Assembly (NCBI RefSeq): GCF_024171945.1
Contig: NZ_JAMTCR010000002.1
Location: forward strand, 2,294,001 to 2,358,000
DNA length: 64,000 bases
Source of the DNA: Actinokineospora globicatena
GTDB lineage: Bacteria > Actinomycetota > Actinomycetes > Mycobacteriales > Pseudonocardiaceae
Reading direction: 5' to 3'
Made by a program: the position numbers and the translations under genes. Numbering within the stretch: the stretch's first letter is position 1; each line of letters opens with the position of its first letter. The notes beneath the pieces are model-generated. The model was not told the DNA's origin. It was given only the letters and a program-made list of their open reading frames with translations, and searched no databases. Below, in pieces: positions 37,349 to 44,485 of this stretch.

Positions 37349-38040
37349 CAGGCCAGCGCCGGGTCGGTGAGCCCGAGTTCGGCGAAGCCGCGGCCGCGCA
37401 GCAGGCAGGAGTCGCAGGTGCCGCAGGCCCGGCCGTCGACCGGGTCGTAGCAGCTGTGCGTGAGGCCGTAGTCGACGCCGAGGTCCAGGCCGCGCTGGAT
37501 GGTCTGCGCCTTGGTCAGCGCGACCAACGGCATGTGGATGGTGAGGTTCTGTGTGCCCTCGACCCCGGCCTTCGTCGCCAAGTTCGCCATCGCCTGGTAG
37601 GCCTCGATGTACTCCGGCCTGCAGTCGGGGTAGCCGCTGTAGTCCAGCGCGTTCACCCCGATGAAGATGTCCTGCGACCCCAGGGTCTCGGCCCAGGCCA
37701 GCGCGAAGGACAGGAAGATCGTGTTGCGCGCCGGGACGTAGGTGATCGGGATGTCCTGGGTCACACCGTCGACGTCGTCGTGGTGCGGGACCGCGATGCT
37801 GTCGTCGGTCAGCGCCGATCCGCCGAACACCCGCAGGTCGATGTCGGCGACCACGTGCTTGCTCGCACCCAGTGCGGTCGCGACCCGGCCGGCCGCGTCG
37901 AGTTCGACCGAGTGCCGCTGGCCGTAGCGGAAGCTCAGCGCGTACGTCTCGAAGCCGTCCGCCGCCGCGATGGCCAGGACCGTCGCCGAGTCCAGACCCC
38001 CGCTGAGCAGCACAACCGCCCTCGGCCTCGTCGCCATCAC
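37348..38040 (-). CDS. queC: 7-cyano-7-deazaguanine (preQ0) synthase QueC
   Basis: 230 residues. It turns 7-carboxy-7-deazaguanine into preQ0 with ATP and ammonia. The PP-loop is [17 protein letters not shown] near the N-terminus, [12 protein letters not shown] follows, [20 protein letters not shown] is the family core, and the zinc site is the Cys set in [17 protein letters not shown]. Two starts are possible: GTG 38040 (better spaced from GGAGAGGG) or ATG 38037. First gene of the queC-queE-queD(-epimerase) minus-strand operon. Confidence 0.96.
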   Translation of the reverse strand: MMATRPRAVVLLSGGLDSATVLAIAAADGFETYALSFRYGQRHSVELDAAGRVATALGASKHVVADIDLRVFGGSALTDDSIAVPHHDDVDGVTQDIPITYVPARNTIFLSFALAWAETLGSQDIFIGVNALDYSGYPDCRPEYIEAYQAMANLATKAGVEGTQNLTIHMPLVALTKAQTIQRGLDLGVDYGLTHSCYDPVDGRACGTCDSCLLRGRGFAELGLTDPALA

Positions 38041-38149
38041 GCTTGTCCGACCCTCTCCGTCTTCTCCAGGCCAGGTGCCCGTGTTCCCCGGGTCAGCCTA
38101 CTCCGGTCGGGTCAGTGGCCCGGCTCACCCGGGGCCCCGCGCCTGCCTC

Positions 38150-38177
38150 GGTGACGGGTGTTCACGCTGGTTAGACT
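38150..38177 (+). promoter_or_regulatory. probable leaderless promoter of the TGT-like gene
   Basis: TAGACT at 38172-38177 ends six bases before the ATG at 38184, so transcription would start at the A of the ATG. GGTGAC at 38150-38155 gives a 16-bp spacer. No Shine-Dalgarno precedes the ATG, which supports a leaderless message. The 143-bp region is shared with queC on the other strand. Confidence 0.5.
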
Positions 38178-38183
38178 GGGTCG

Positions 38184-39203
38184 ATGCGGGCCTCGCGGGT
38201 ATTCGTGACCAATCGGGAGAGCAAACACCGGCTCCCCCTGTTCCTCCCGGTGTACCAGCCGCACCGCCAGCACGGCCTGCTGGAGAGCTGGGTCGACGGG
38301 CCGAGGGTGGACGGCTGCATCGTCAACTCCTACTTCCTCTACAAGCAGCGCGACCTGCGCGAACAGGTGCTCGAGCAGGGCCTGCACAGCTACCTGGGGT
38401 TCGACGGGCTGGTCACCACCGACTCCGGGGCGTTCCAGGGGTTCACCCGCAAGCTGTACCTGGACAACCGCGACATCGTCCGGTTCCAGGACCGCATCGG
38501 CAGCGACATCCTGGCGCCGCTGGACCTGGTCACCCCGCCCGGCGACTCCCGGTCGACCGCGGAGGCGAAGCTGACCGCCACCGAGAAGCGCATCCGGCAG
38601 GCGCTGGGGCTGGTGGAGCGCGGCATCCTGGCGGGGGTCACCCAGGGCGGTCGGTACATGGACCTGCGGCACCGCAGCGTGCGCACCCTGCGGGACATGG
38701 GCGTGCGGTACCTGGCGCTGGGCAGCCTGGTGCCGTTCTTCAACCGCAACCACGACATGGGCTTCGTGGGTGCTGTGGCTAGAGACGCGCGTGAGGTCAT
38801 CGGGCCTGATGTGCCGATGCACCTCTATGGCGCGGGCGACCCGTGTGAGCTGCCGTTCCTAGTGGCCTGTGGGGTCAACATCTTCGACTCGGCCTCTTAC
38901 GGCCACTTCGCTCGTGACGGGTGGTACATGACCCCGTACGGCGCGATTAGGGACCCGGGACCGCTTAAGGCGGGCGAGTACCGCTGCGGTTGTCCTGCCT
39001 GCGCTGAGGACCCCACCTCGTTCCCCGAGGGCGAGGACCTGTTCTTGCACAACCTGTGGACGATCTGCGCCACCATGGAGGAGATCAACGCCCGGCTCGA
39101 CGCGGACACGCTGGACGCGTACCTGGCGGAGATCCTGGAGGTGCACGGCCGGTGGTTCCCGAACAGCGCGCTGGAGCGGTCGTGGCGGGAACTGGTGGGC
39201 TGA
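38184..39203 (+). CDS. archaeal-type guanine transglycosylase (ArcTGT/DpdA-like), no PUA domain
   Basis: 339 residues. TGT-fold enzyme expected to replace guanine by preQ0 in a nucleic acid. General-base Asp80 is in TTDSGAFQGF; the substrate loops are AGVTQGG and YLALGSLVPFF; the nucleophile Asp235 is in GVNIFDSASYGHFARDGWYMTP, which is the archaeal ArcTGT form rather than the bacterial DCVLPTR form. The zinc site is Cys268, Cys270, Cys273 and His289 (CGCPAC...LFLHN). It ends there, without the C-terminal domains of ArcTGT that bind tRNA. Next to queCED it can draw preQ0 directly. The target could be tRNA, rRNA or DNA. Confidence 0.9.
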   Translation: MRASRVFVTNRESKHRLPLFLPVYQPHRQHGLLESWVDGPRVDGCIVNSYFLYKQRDLREQVLEQGLHSYLGFDGLVTTDSGAFQGFTRKLYLDNRDIVRFQDRIGSDILAPLDLVTPPGDSRSTAEAKLTATEKRIRQALGLVERGILAGVTQGGRYMDLRHRSVRTLRDMGVRYLALGSLVPFFNRNHDMGFVGAVARDAREVIGPDVPMHLYGAGDPCELPFLVACGVNIFDSASYGHFARDGWYMTPYGAIRDPGPLKAGEYRCGCPACAEDPTSFPEGEDLFLHNLWTICATMEEINARLDADTLDAYLAEILEVHGRWFPNSALERSWRELVG

Positions 39204-39215
39204 GTCATCGACCTG

Positions 39216-40061
39216 ATGCGCTCGCTCGCCGCTGACCTGGCAGGCGACATCGTCCGGCGCTACCGCATCGAGCACGACGCCGCGGTGGACATGGTGGTCG
39301 AGTCCTTCAACCGCAACCGCGCCCTGGTCAGCGCGGTTGGCGACGCCGAATCGGTGGACAAGGTCAAGCGGCTGCGGGTGTACCGGGACGCGGCCACGGC
39401 GGCGAAGAAGGAGATCTACCACCACCTGCGCCGGTACCGGCCCGCGGAGTCGTCGGCGACCGAGGCCGTCGACCGGTTGGTGGCGGAGCACTCAGCTGAA
39501 GCCATCCAGGCCGTCGTCGCCGGGCACGTGTCGACCGCTGAGCGGCTCAGTGGCATAGAGGACTTCTTCAGCCAGCTGTTCGACCACATCGGTAGTCCTA
39601 ACAGCATCATCGACGTCGGTTGCGGTGTCTTGCCGCTGGTGTTCCCGCTCGACGACCCGCCCGTGGCGCAGTTGTGGGCCGTCGACACGGACCCGGAGGC
39701 CATCCGGGCCGTGTCCGCGCACGCGCGGGTCGACCAGCGCGTCCACCCGGTGCGGTGGGACCTGACCGAGGACTGGCCCGCGCTGCACGCCCAGGGCCTG
39801 CCCGCCCGGCTGGACGTGGCCCTGGTGCTCAAGGTGCTGCCGGTGGTCGCCCGGCGCTCGCCGCAGGCGCTGGCGGTGCTGGCCAGCACACCCGCCGACC
39901 TGCTGGTCTTCAGCGGGTCGCGCACCGCCATGGCCAAGCGCCAGGACATCGAACGCCGGGAGACCGGGGTGCTGCGCCGGTTCTTCGCCGAGCACGGGTT
40001 CACCGAGGTCGGCGAGTTCCGCACCGAGGACGAGATCTGCCTGGTGGTCCGCCGGGGCTAG
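39216..40061 (+). CDS. FmrO/Sgm-like 16S rRNA methyltransferase homologue
   Basis: 281 residues, the size of the aminoglycoside-resistance 16S rRNA methyltransferases that modify G1405. It shares their helical N-terminal layout (KRLRVYRDAATAAKKEIYHHL), the HVSTAERLSGIEDFFSQLF segment and the SAM loop IIDVGCGVLPLVFPL, followed by LVLKVLPVVARRS and LVFSGSRTAMAKRQDIERRE. It starts 12 bp after the transglycosylase, so both act in one operon. It may modify the same RNA, or confer self-resistance to a ribosome-targeting product, or have diverged to another guanine-like base. Similarity was judged by eye. Confidence 0.78.
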   Translation: MRSLAADLAGDIVRRYRIEHDAAVDMVVESFNRNRALVSAVGDAESVDKVKRLRVYRDAATAAKKEIYHHLRRYRPAESSATEAVDRLVAEHSAEAIQAVVAGHVSTAERLSGIEDFFSQLFDHIGSPNSIIDVGCGVLPLVFPLDDPPVAQLWAVDTDPEAIRAVSAHARVDQRVHPVRWDLTEDWPALHAQGLPARLDVALVLKVLPVVARRSPQALAVLASTPADLLVFSGSRTAMAKRQDIERRETGVLRRFFAEHGFTEVGEFRTEDEICLVVRRG

Positions 40062-40063
40062 TG

Positions 40064-40120
40064 CCGCTTGTCAGTGCGCCTCGGCTTGTCAGTCCACCTC
40101 GGCTTGTCAGTGCGCCTCGG
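40064..40120. repeat. three tandem 18-bp repeats over a stop codon
   Basis: The unit GGCTTGTCAGTGCGCCTC occurs three times head to tail between the convergent stops at 40061 and 40107 (the middle copy has CCAC for GCGC, the outermost starts CGC). On the minus strand each unit reads AEAH-stop or AEVD-stop, so the C-terminal codons and stop of the ATP-grasp gene are triplicated. Confidence 0.7.
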
Positions 40121-41423
40121 CGAACCGCAGCCGCACCCGCTTGCGCGTCTCGGCGTAGAGCCGGTCGATCTGGTCGACGTCGTGGCAGTCGTAGAACGCG
40201 TCGTAGCAGTACAACCAGTGCACCCGGTGCGCCTTCGACCCGTCGCGCGGCGGGATGTGCTGGCCCTCCTTGAGGTACTTCTGCTCGAAGCTGAACTCCG
40301 GCTGCTCGTGCACCCAGGACAGGCCCTCCAGCTCGCGGAAGGTGCCCGACTCGTGCGCGTTGACGAACACGCCCAGGGTGAACCCGTCGCGGCCCTCGAA
40401 CTTCTCCGGCAGGGTCTCGCCGACCAGCAGCTGGAACCGCATCTGCCGGGTGTCGACGCCGAACCAGTTGTCCAGTGTCTGCGGCACGGCACCGCCGCCC
40501 AGGCGCGGGTTCAGCTCGATCATGTGCACCCGGCTGCCGTCCCACTTGAACTCGATGTGGACGAAGGTGTCGTCCACCCCGAGCGCGGTGACCGCCTCCT
40601 GCATCGCGGCGTGGATGACCGCGTGCTCGGACTCGCTGAGGAACGGCGTCGGGCACAGGTTCGCCGTCTCGAACCGGTAGGCGCCGTCGCTGTCCCAGAA
40701 GTACTTCTCCTGGGTGAGCATGCTGGTCAGCTGCCCGTGCTGGACGAACGCCTCCAGCGACAGCTCGCGGCCGGTGACGAACTGCTCCACCAGCAGTTGC
40801 GTGCGCGGGTCCCACTCCCGGCCGTCGTCGGTGCGGAAGGTGTGGATGTCGTTGTCCTCGGCCAGTTCGGTGAAGACCGTGCTGATCAGGTCGTACCCCT
40901 GCTCGGGCCCGTCGATGATCTCCACGTAGGACCCGCCGCTGCCCCAGATCGGCTTCACGATGAACGGGTACCCCAGCCGCTCACCCAGCTCGGCGACCCG
41001 CTCCCGGGACAGCTCGTCGCGGCCGAGCACCACGAACCCCGTCGGCATGATGTCCGACAACACCTCACGCAGCAGCGGCTTGATCCGGCAGTTGAGCTGC
41101 CCGCGCCGACCGGGGAACGAGATGCCCAAGAGGTCGGACACCCCCAGCTGCATGTGCCACACCTTGTCGTTCAACGTGACCCAGTTCGCCAACCGCCCCC
41201 GGTACGGCTCCAACACCGCCGCCGTCACCTCGGTCGAGTAGACGTCCTCACACGCCAACACCACATCGGCGTGGTCCACATATCGCTGCACCGACTCCGG
41301 CGCCGCCAACACCAGCGACCGCAACCCCATCTTCCGCAGCAACCCACACCGGATCTCCACCTCCCCGAACCCCTCAAGCCCGGGAAGCGCCACGTCGACG
41401 TAAAACTCGCCGCCGTCCTGCAT
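40107..41423 (-). CDS. ATP-grasp ligase
   Basis: 438 residues; the ATG at 41423 has AGGGGTGAG at good spacing (an ATG pair at 41447 is the alternative). ATP-grasp layout: preATP-grasp Rossmann region with DHADVVLACEDVYSTE, B-domain lysine segment GYPFIVKPIWGSGGSYVEI, LLVEQFVTGRELSLEAF, and the metal-binding VHIEFKWDGSRVHMIELNPR. It forms a carboxylate-amine/thiol bond through an acyl phosphate; the substrates are unknown. It converges on the FmrO-like gene, 45 bp apart. It may serve the 7-deazaguanine locus (for example amino-acylating a carboxy base) or an unrelated peptide product. Confidence 0.88.
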   Translation of the reverse strand: MQDGGEFYVDVALPGLEGFGEVEIRCGLLRKMGLRSLVLAAPESVQRYVDHADVVLACEDVYSTEVTAAVLEPYRGRLANWVTLNDKVWHMQLGVSDLLGISFPGRRGQLNCRIKPLLREVLSDIMPTGFVVLGRDELSRERVAELGERLGYPFIVKPIWGSGGSYVEIIDGPEQGYDLISTVFTELAEDNDIHTFRTDDGREWDPRTQLLVEQFVTGRELSLEAFVQHGQLTSMLTQEKYFWDSDGAYRFETANLCPTPFLSESEHAVIHAAMQEAVTALGVDDTFVHIEFKWDGSRVHMIELNPRLGGGAVPQTLDNWFGVDTRQMRFQLLVGETLPEKFEGRDGFTLGVFVNAHESGTFRELEGLSWVHEQPEFSFEQKYLKEGQHIPPRDGSKAHRVHWLYCYDAFYDCHDVDQIDRLYAETRKRVRLRFAEAH

Positions 41424-41791
41424 CGATCTCACCCCTGTTGCCATCATCCGGATTCGACTCACCAACCCCCGAGCGCGACCCCCGCACCCAGCCCCCACCC
41501 CAACCCTAGTGCGATTCCCCCACGATTGCGAACAACTCCAACATCTTTCGGTGGAATCGGGTGAACTCCCACCTGTCCAGCGATGTCGGCGGCGTGACGG
41601 CGACGGAGTGTGTACGCGATGTCCGGGGTCTTGGGTAGAGCTACTCGGCGGAACCTGGCCGATGCGTTTCCGGGCAACGGGAACTCGTCGGCCGTCGTGC
41701 TGGTATGTCCATAAAGGACATATGGCTACCTTGATCGATGCGACAGTGCGCATCGGTGGGTCCGCTCGGGGTGTACCGCGGCCTGGAGAGG
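41424..41791. other. 368-bp gene-free region with two perfect inverted repeats
   Basis: Upstream of the ATP-grasp gene and downstream of the response regulator, both minus strand. TATGTCC/GGACATA (41704-41710 and 41716-41722, 5-bp gap) looks like an operator dyad. CGATGCG/CGCATCG (41736-41742 and 41749-41755, 6-nt loop) could be the terminator hairpin of the regulator gene, although no U-run follows. A weak -10, TAGGGT, lies near 41510-41505 on the minus strand, about 80 nt before the ATP-grasp start. No gene is seen. Confidence 0.5.
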
Positions 41792-42460
41792 TCAGGCAGG
41801 CTCGGAGTCCCGGAGGTAAGCGAGGACGGCGAGGACTCGGCGGTGGCCCTCGGTGGCTGGGGGGAGGTCGAGTTTGGTGAGGATGGAGGCGATGTGCTTG
41901 GCCACGGCGGCGTCGGTGACGACCAGGGTGGTGCCGATGGCGGCGTTCGAGCGGCCCTCGGCCATCAGGGCGAGGACCTCGCGCTCGCGGCCGGTGAGGC
42001 GGTGGATGGGTTGGTTGGTCTGCGACACGAGGGTGCGCACGACCTCCGGGTCGATGGCGGTGCCGCCGTCGGCGACCCGGACCACGGCGTCGACGAACTG
42101 GGCCACGTCGCCGACGCGGTCCTTGAGCAGGTAGCCGATGCCCACGCCGCCGCCGGTGTCGAGCAGGTCGGCGGCGGAGGACTGCTCGACGTACTGGCTC
42201 AGCACCAGCACCGGGAGCCCCGGCCAGGTCCGCCGCAGCGCCAGCGCCGCGCGCATGCCCTCGTCGGTGAACGTCGGCGGCATCCGCACGTCGGTCAGCA
42301 CGATGTCCAACTCGTCCGCGTGCACGGCGGCCAGCAGCGAGTCGGGGTCGCCGACCGAAGCGACGACGGTGTGCCCGAAGCGCTCCAGCACCCCGACCAG
42401 GCCCTCGCGCAGCAGCACGGCGTCGTCGGCGACGGCTATCCGGAGTCGTCGGTCTGGCAC
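41792..42460 (-). CDS. NarL/LuxR-family response regulator
   Basis: 222 residues from a GTG at 42460 that overlaps the kinase gene by 25 bp. Receiver domain: acidic pair in IAVADDAVLLREGL, phospho-acceptor Asp in DIVLTDVRMPP, and Lys in YLLKDRVGD. C-terminal LuxR-type HTH: LTGREREVLALMAEGRSNAAIG...VAKHIASILTKLDL. It should be phosphorylated by the kinase encoded just upstream and act on the divergent promoter between kinase and MacB-like exporter. Confidence 0.94.
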   Translation of the reverse strand: MPDRRLRIAVADDAVLLREGLVGVLERFGHTVVASVGDPDSLLAAVHADELDIVLTDVRMPPTFTDEGMRAALALRRTWPGLPVLVLSQYVEQSSAADLLDTGGGVGIGYLLKDRVGDVAQFVDAVVRVADGGTAIDPEVVRTLVSQTNQPIHRLTGREREVLALMAEGRSNAAIGTTLVVTDAAVAKHIASILTKLDLPPATEGHRRVLAVLAYLRDSEPA

Positions 42461-43638
42461 GGTATCCCCACTCGCAGCGTGGTCGGCCCACCGACCGGAC
42501 TGGACACCACCAGTGTGCCGTCGACCACGGCCAGCCGGTCGGCCAGCCCCTGCAGCCCGGAGCCGCGACTGATGTCCGCGCCGCCGACCCCGTCGTCGGA
42601 CACCTCCACCACCAGCGAGCCGCCGCGCACCTCGCCCCGCACCGAGCACTGGGTGGCCCCGCTGTGCTTGACGACGTTGGTGAGCGCCTCCGACACCGCG
42701 TAGTAGACGGCGGTCTCGATGGTGGCGGACAGCCGGCCACCCAGCCGCAGGTCGACCTTGACCGGCACCTCCGAGTGCCCGGCGACGTCCTGCACCGCGG
42801 CGGCCAACCCCCGGTCGGTGAGCACCTTCGGGTGAATGCCGCGGATCAGCTCCCGCAGCTCGGCCAGCGCCCCGGTCGCGAGGTCGTGCGCGTCGCGCAG
42901 GTCGGTGGCCAGCGCGGACCCGGGCGGCAGGTCGAGCCGCGCCAGACCCAGCTTCATGGTCAGCGTCACCAACCGCTGCTGCGCGCCGTCGTGCAGGTCC
43001 CGTTCGATGCGCCGCCGCTCGGCCTCGAACGCGTCGACCAACCGCGCGCGGGACCGCACGACCTCACCGAGCACCCGGTCCTGCGGGAAGAGGATCGCGC
43101 GCGCCATCGCGGCGCGTGCCCCGACCCACGCGGTCATCGGGTAAGCGGACACGAGTAAGAGCAGTGCCCCGAACGGGCACAGCCAGATCGCCAGCCAGGT
43201 CGGCGCGGTGGGTTGCAGTGGCGCGCTGAGCATGAACAGCGGCACGCCCAGCGAGAAGACCAGGACCCCGAGGTCTATCCACCACAGCGCCAACATCGAG
43301 GCCACCACGTAGCTGAGCTGCCTGGGTGCCAGCCGTCTGCGGATCTGGATGCGCGTGGCCAACTCCGCGTCGACCAACCGCAGCCGCCACAGCTCGAACG
43401 GCAACCCGATGAGCCGCATGAAGATGACCATGAGCACCGCGGCGAGGGCGACCACCACGACATCGGGCACGTCGAGCTTGAAGATCAGCAGGAGTGGGAT
43501 CGTCAGCACCGCGGCGCCCGAGACAGCACTCAGCGCCAGGTACGACAACGACCGCCACGGCCACCCCGAAGCCAGGAGCTTCAGCGGGCCGCGCGTGATG
43601 GCCGAGAGGGCGTCGTGGCGCGGAGAGGACGGGAACAC
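42436..43638 (-). CDS. NarL-type sensor histidine kinase (HisKA_3)
   Basis: About 400 residues with GTG 43638 as start (an ATG at 43698 would run through the operator repeats). Four or so membrane segments (LSYLALSAVSGAAVLTIPLL, VVVVALAAVLMVIFMRLIG, LWWIDLGVLVFSLGVPLFML, WLAIWLCPFGALLLLVSAYP), then dimerisation/phosphorylation motif ERRRIERDLHDGAQQRL with the acceptor His, and the HATPase with EALTNVVKHSGA and DDGVGG. A TACGCT hexamer at 43651-43646 sits seven bases before the GTG, so the message may be leaderless. It has no large extracellular sensor domain, like envelope-stress LiaS-type kinases. Confidence 0.9.
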   Translation of the reverse strand: MFPSSPRHDALSAITRGPLKLLASGWPWRSLSYLALSAVSGAAVLTIPLLLIFKLDVPDVVVVALAAVLMVIFMRLIGLPFELWRLRLVDAELATRIQIRRRLAPRQLSYVVASMLALWWIDLGVLVFSLGVPLFMLSAPLQPTAPTWLAIWLCPFGALLLLVSAYPMTAWVGARAAMARAILFPQDRVLGEVVRSRARLVDAFEAERRRIERDLHDGAQQRLVTLTMKLGLARLDLPPGSALATDLRDAHDLATGALAELRELIRGIHPKVLTDRGLAAAVQDVAGHSEVPVKVDLRLGGRLSATIETAVYYAVSEALTNVVKHSGATQCSVRGEVRGGSLVVEVSDDGVGGADISRGSGLQGLADRLAVVDGTLVVSSPVGGPTTLRVGIPCQTDDSG

Positions 43639-43674
43639 GGGGTCCAGCGTAGGCGGGATATCCCGGCCGGGCAG

Positions 43675-43708
43675 TAGTGCTAGGTATAGTCCCAACACTA
43701 GTGCTAGG
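43675..43708. promoter_or_regulatory. 24-bp-spaced direct repeats TAGTGCTAGG with a TATAGT -10
   Basis: TAGTGCTAGG occurs at 43675-43684 and 43699-43708, exactly 24 bp apart. Each contains the half-palindrome CTAG. A plus-strand TATAGT -10 (43685-43690) lies between them, and the pair sits about 37-70 bp upstream of the kinase start on the other strand. This is a good candidate binding site for the response regulator, controlling both its own operon and the exporter. Confidence 0.5.
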
Positions 43709-43747
43709 GCGATTGTCGCAGGTCAGCGTCCACGCTTTCCTTGTCGC

Positions 43748-44485
43748 ATGCCAACACCAGACACCGTGCGGCTCCGATCGGTCAGCAAGGTCTACGGCTC
43801 AGCACCCCGCTCGGTCACCGCGCTCGACAGCGTGACGACCGAGTTCCCGGCGGGTTCCTTCACCGCCGTGATGGGCCCCTCCGGTTCGGGGAAGTCCACG
43901 CTGCTGCACTGCGCCGCCGGGCTGGACCGCCCGACCGGCGGCGAGGTCCTGCTCGGCGGCACCGACCTCGGCGGCCTCGACGAGACCAAGCTGACCGAGC
44001 TGCGCCGCGAGCGGATCGGGTTCGTCTTCCAGTCCTACAACCTCGTCTCCGCGTTGACCGCCGCCCAGAACGTGGCGTTGCCCTTGCGCCTGGCCGGGCG
44101 TCGGCCGCGACCGAGCGAGGTCGACGGCGCGCTCGCCGAGGTCGGTCTCGGAGCCAGGGGTACGCACCTGCCCAGTGAGATGTCCGGCGGCGAGCAGCAG
44201 CGGGTCGCCCTGGCCAGGGCACTGGTCACCAGGCCAGCGGCGGTGTTCGCGGACGAGCCGACCGGCGCGTTGGACTCCAAGACTTCCCGCGACGTGCTCA
44301 CGCTGCTCCGCGGCGTCGTCGACCGGCACCGGCAGACGGTCGTCATGGTGACCCACGACCCGGTCGCCGCCTCTTACGCCGACCGCGTGCTGCTCATGGT
44401 GGACGGGCGGATCACCGAGGAGCTGACCGGTTCGTTGACCGCCGAGTCCATCGCGACGGCGAACCGCAGGGGGACGTCGTGCTGA
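43748..44485 (+). CDS. MacB/LolD-type ABC transporter ATPase
   Basis: 245 residues. Walker A MGPSGSGKSTLLHCAAGLD, Q-loop VFQSYNLV, signature MSGGEQQRVALARALV, Walker B AVFADEPTGALDS, His-loop VMVTHDP. It energises the FtsX-type permease encoded next, with which it overlaps by seven bases. ATPase plus FtsX permease plus an adjacent NarL-type two-component pair is the usual layout of antimicrobial-peptide or envelope-stress export systems. The ATG at 43748 was chosen because the upstream extension crosses the operator. Confidence 0.94.
   Translation: MPTPDTVRLRSVSKVYGSAPRSVTALDSVTTEFPAGSFTAVMGPSGSGKSTLLHCAAGLDRPTGGEVLLGGTDLGGLDETKLTELRRERIGFVFQSYNLVSALTAAQNVALPLRLAGRRPRPSEVDGALAEVGLGARGTHLPSEMSGGEQQRVALARALVTRPAAVFADEPTGALDSKTSRDVLTLLRGVVDRHRQTVVMVTHDPVAASYADRVLLMVDGRITEELTGSLTAESIATANRRGTSC

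Noticed and set aside
38184..39203. Housekeeping bacterial Tgt of the queuosine pathway
   Set aside because: The nucleophile and zinc regions are archaeal-type and QueA/QueG/QueF are absent from the locus, so ordinary queuosine synthesis is unlikely.
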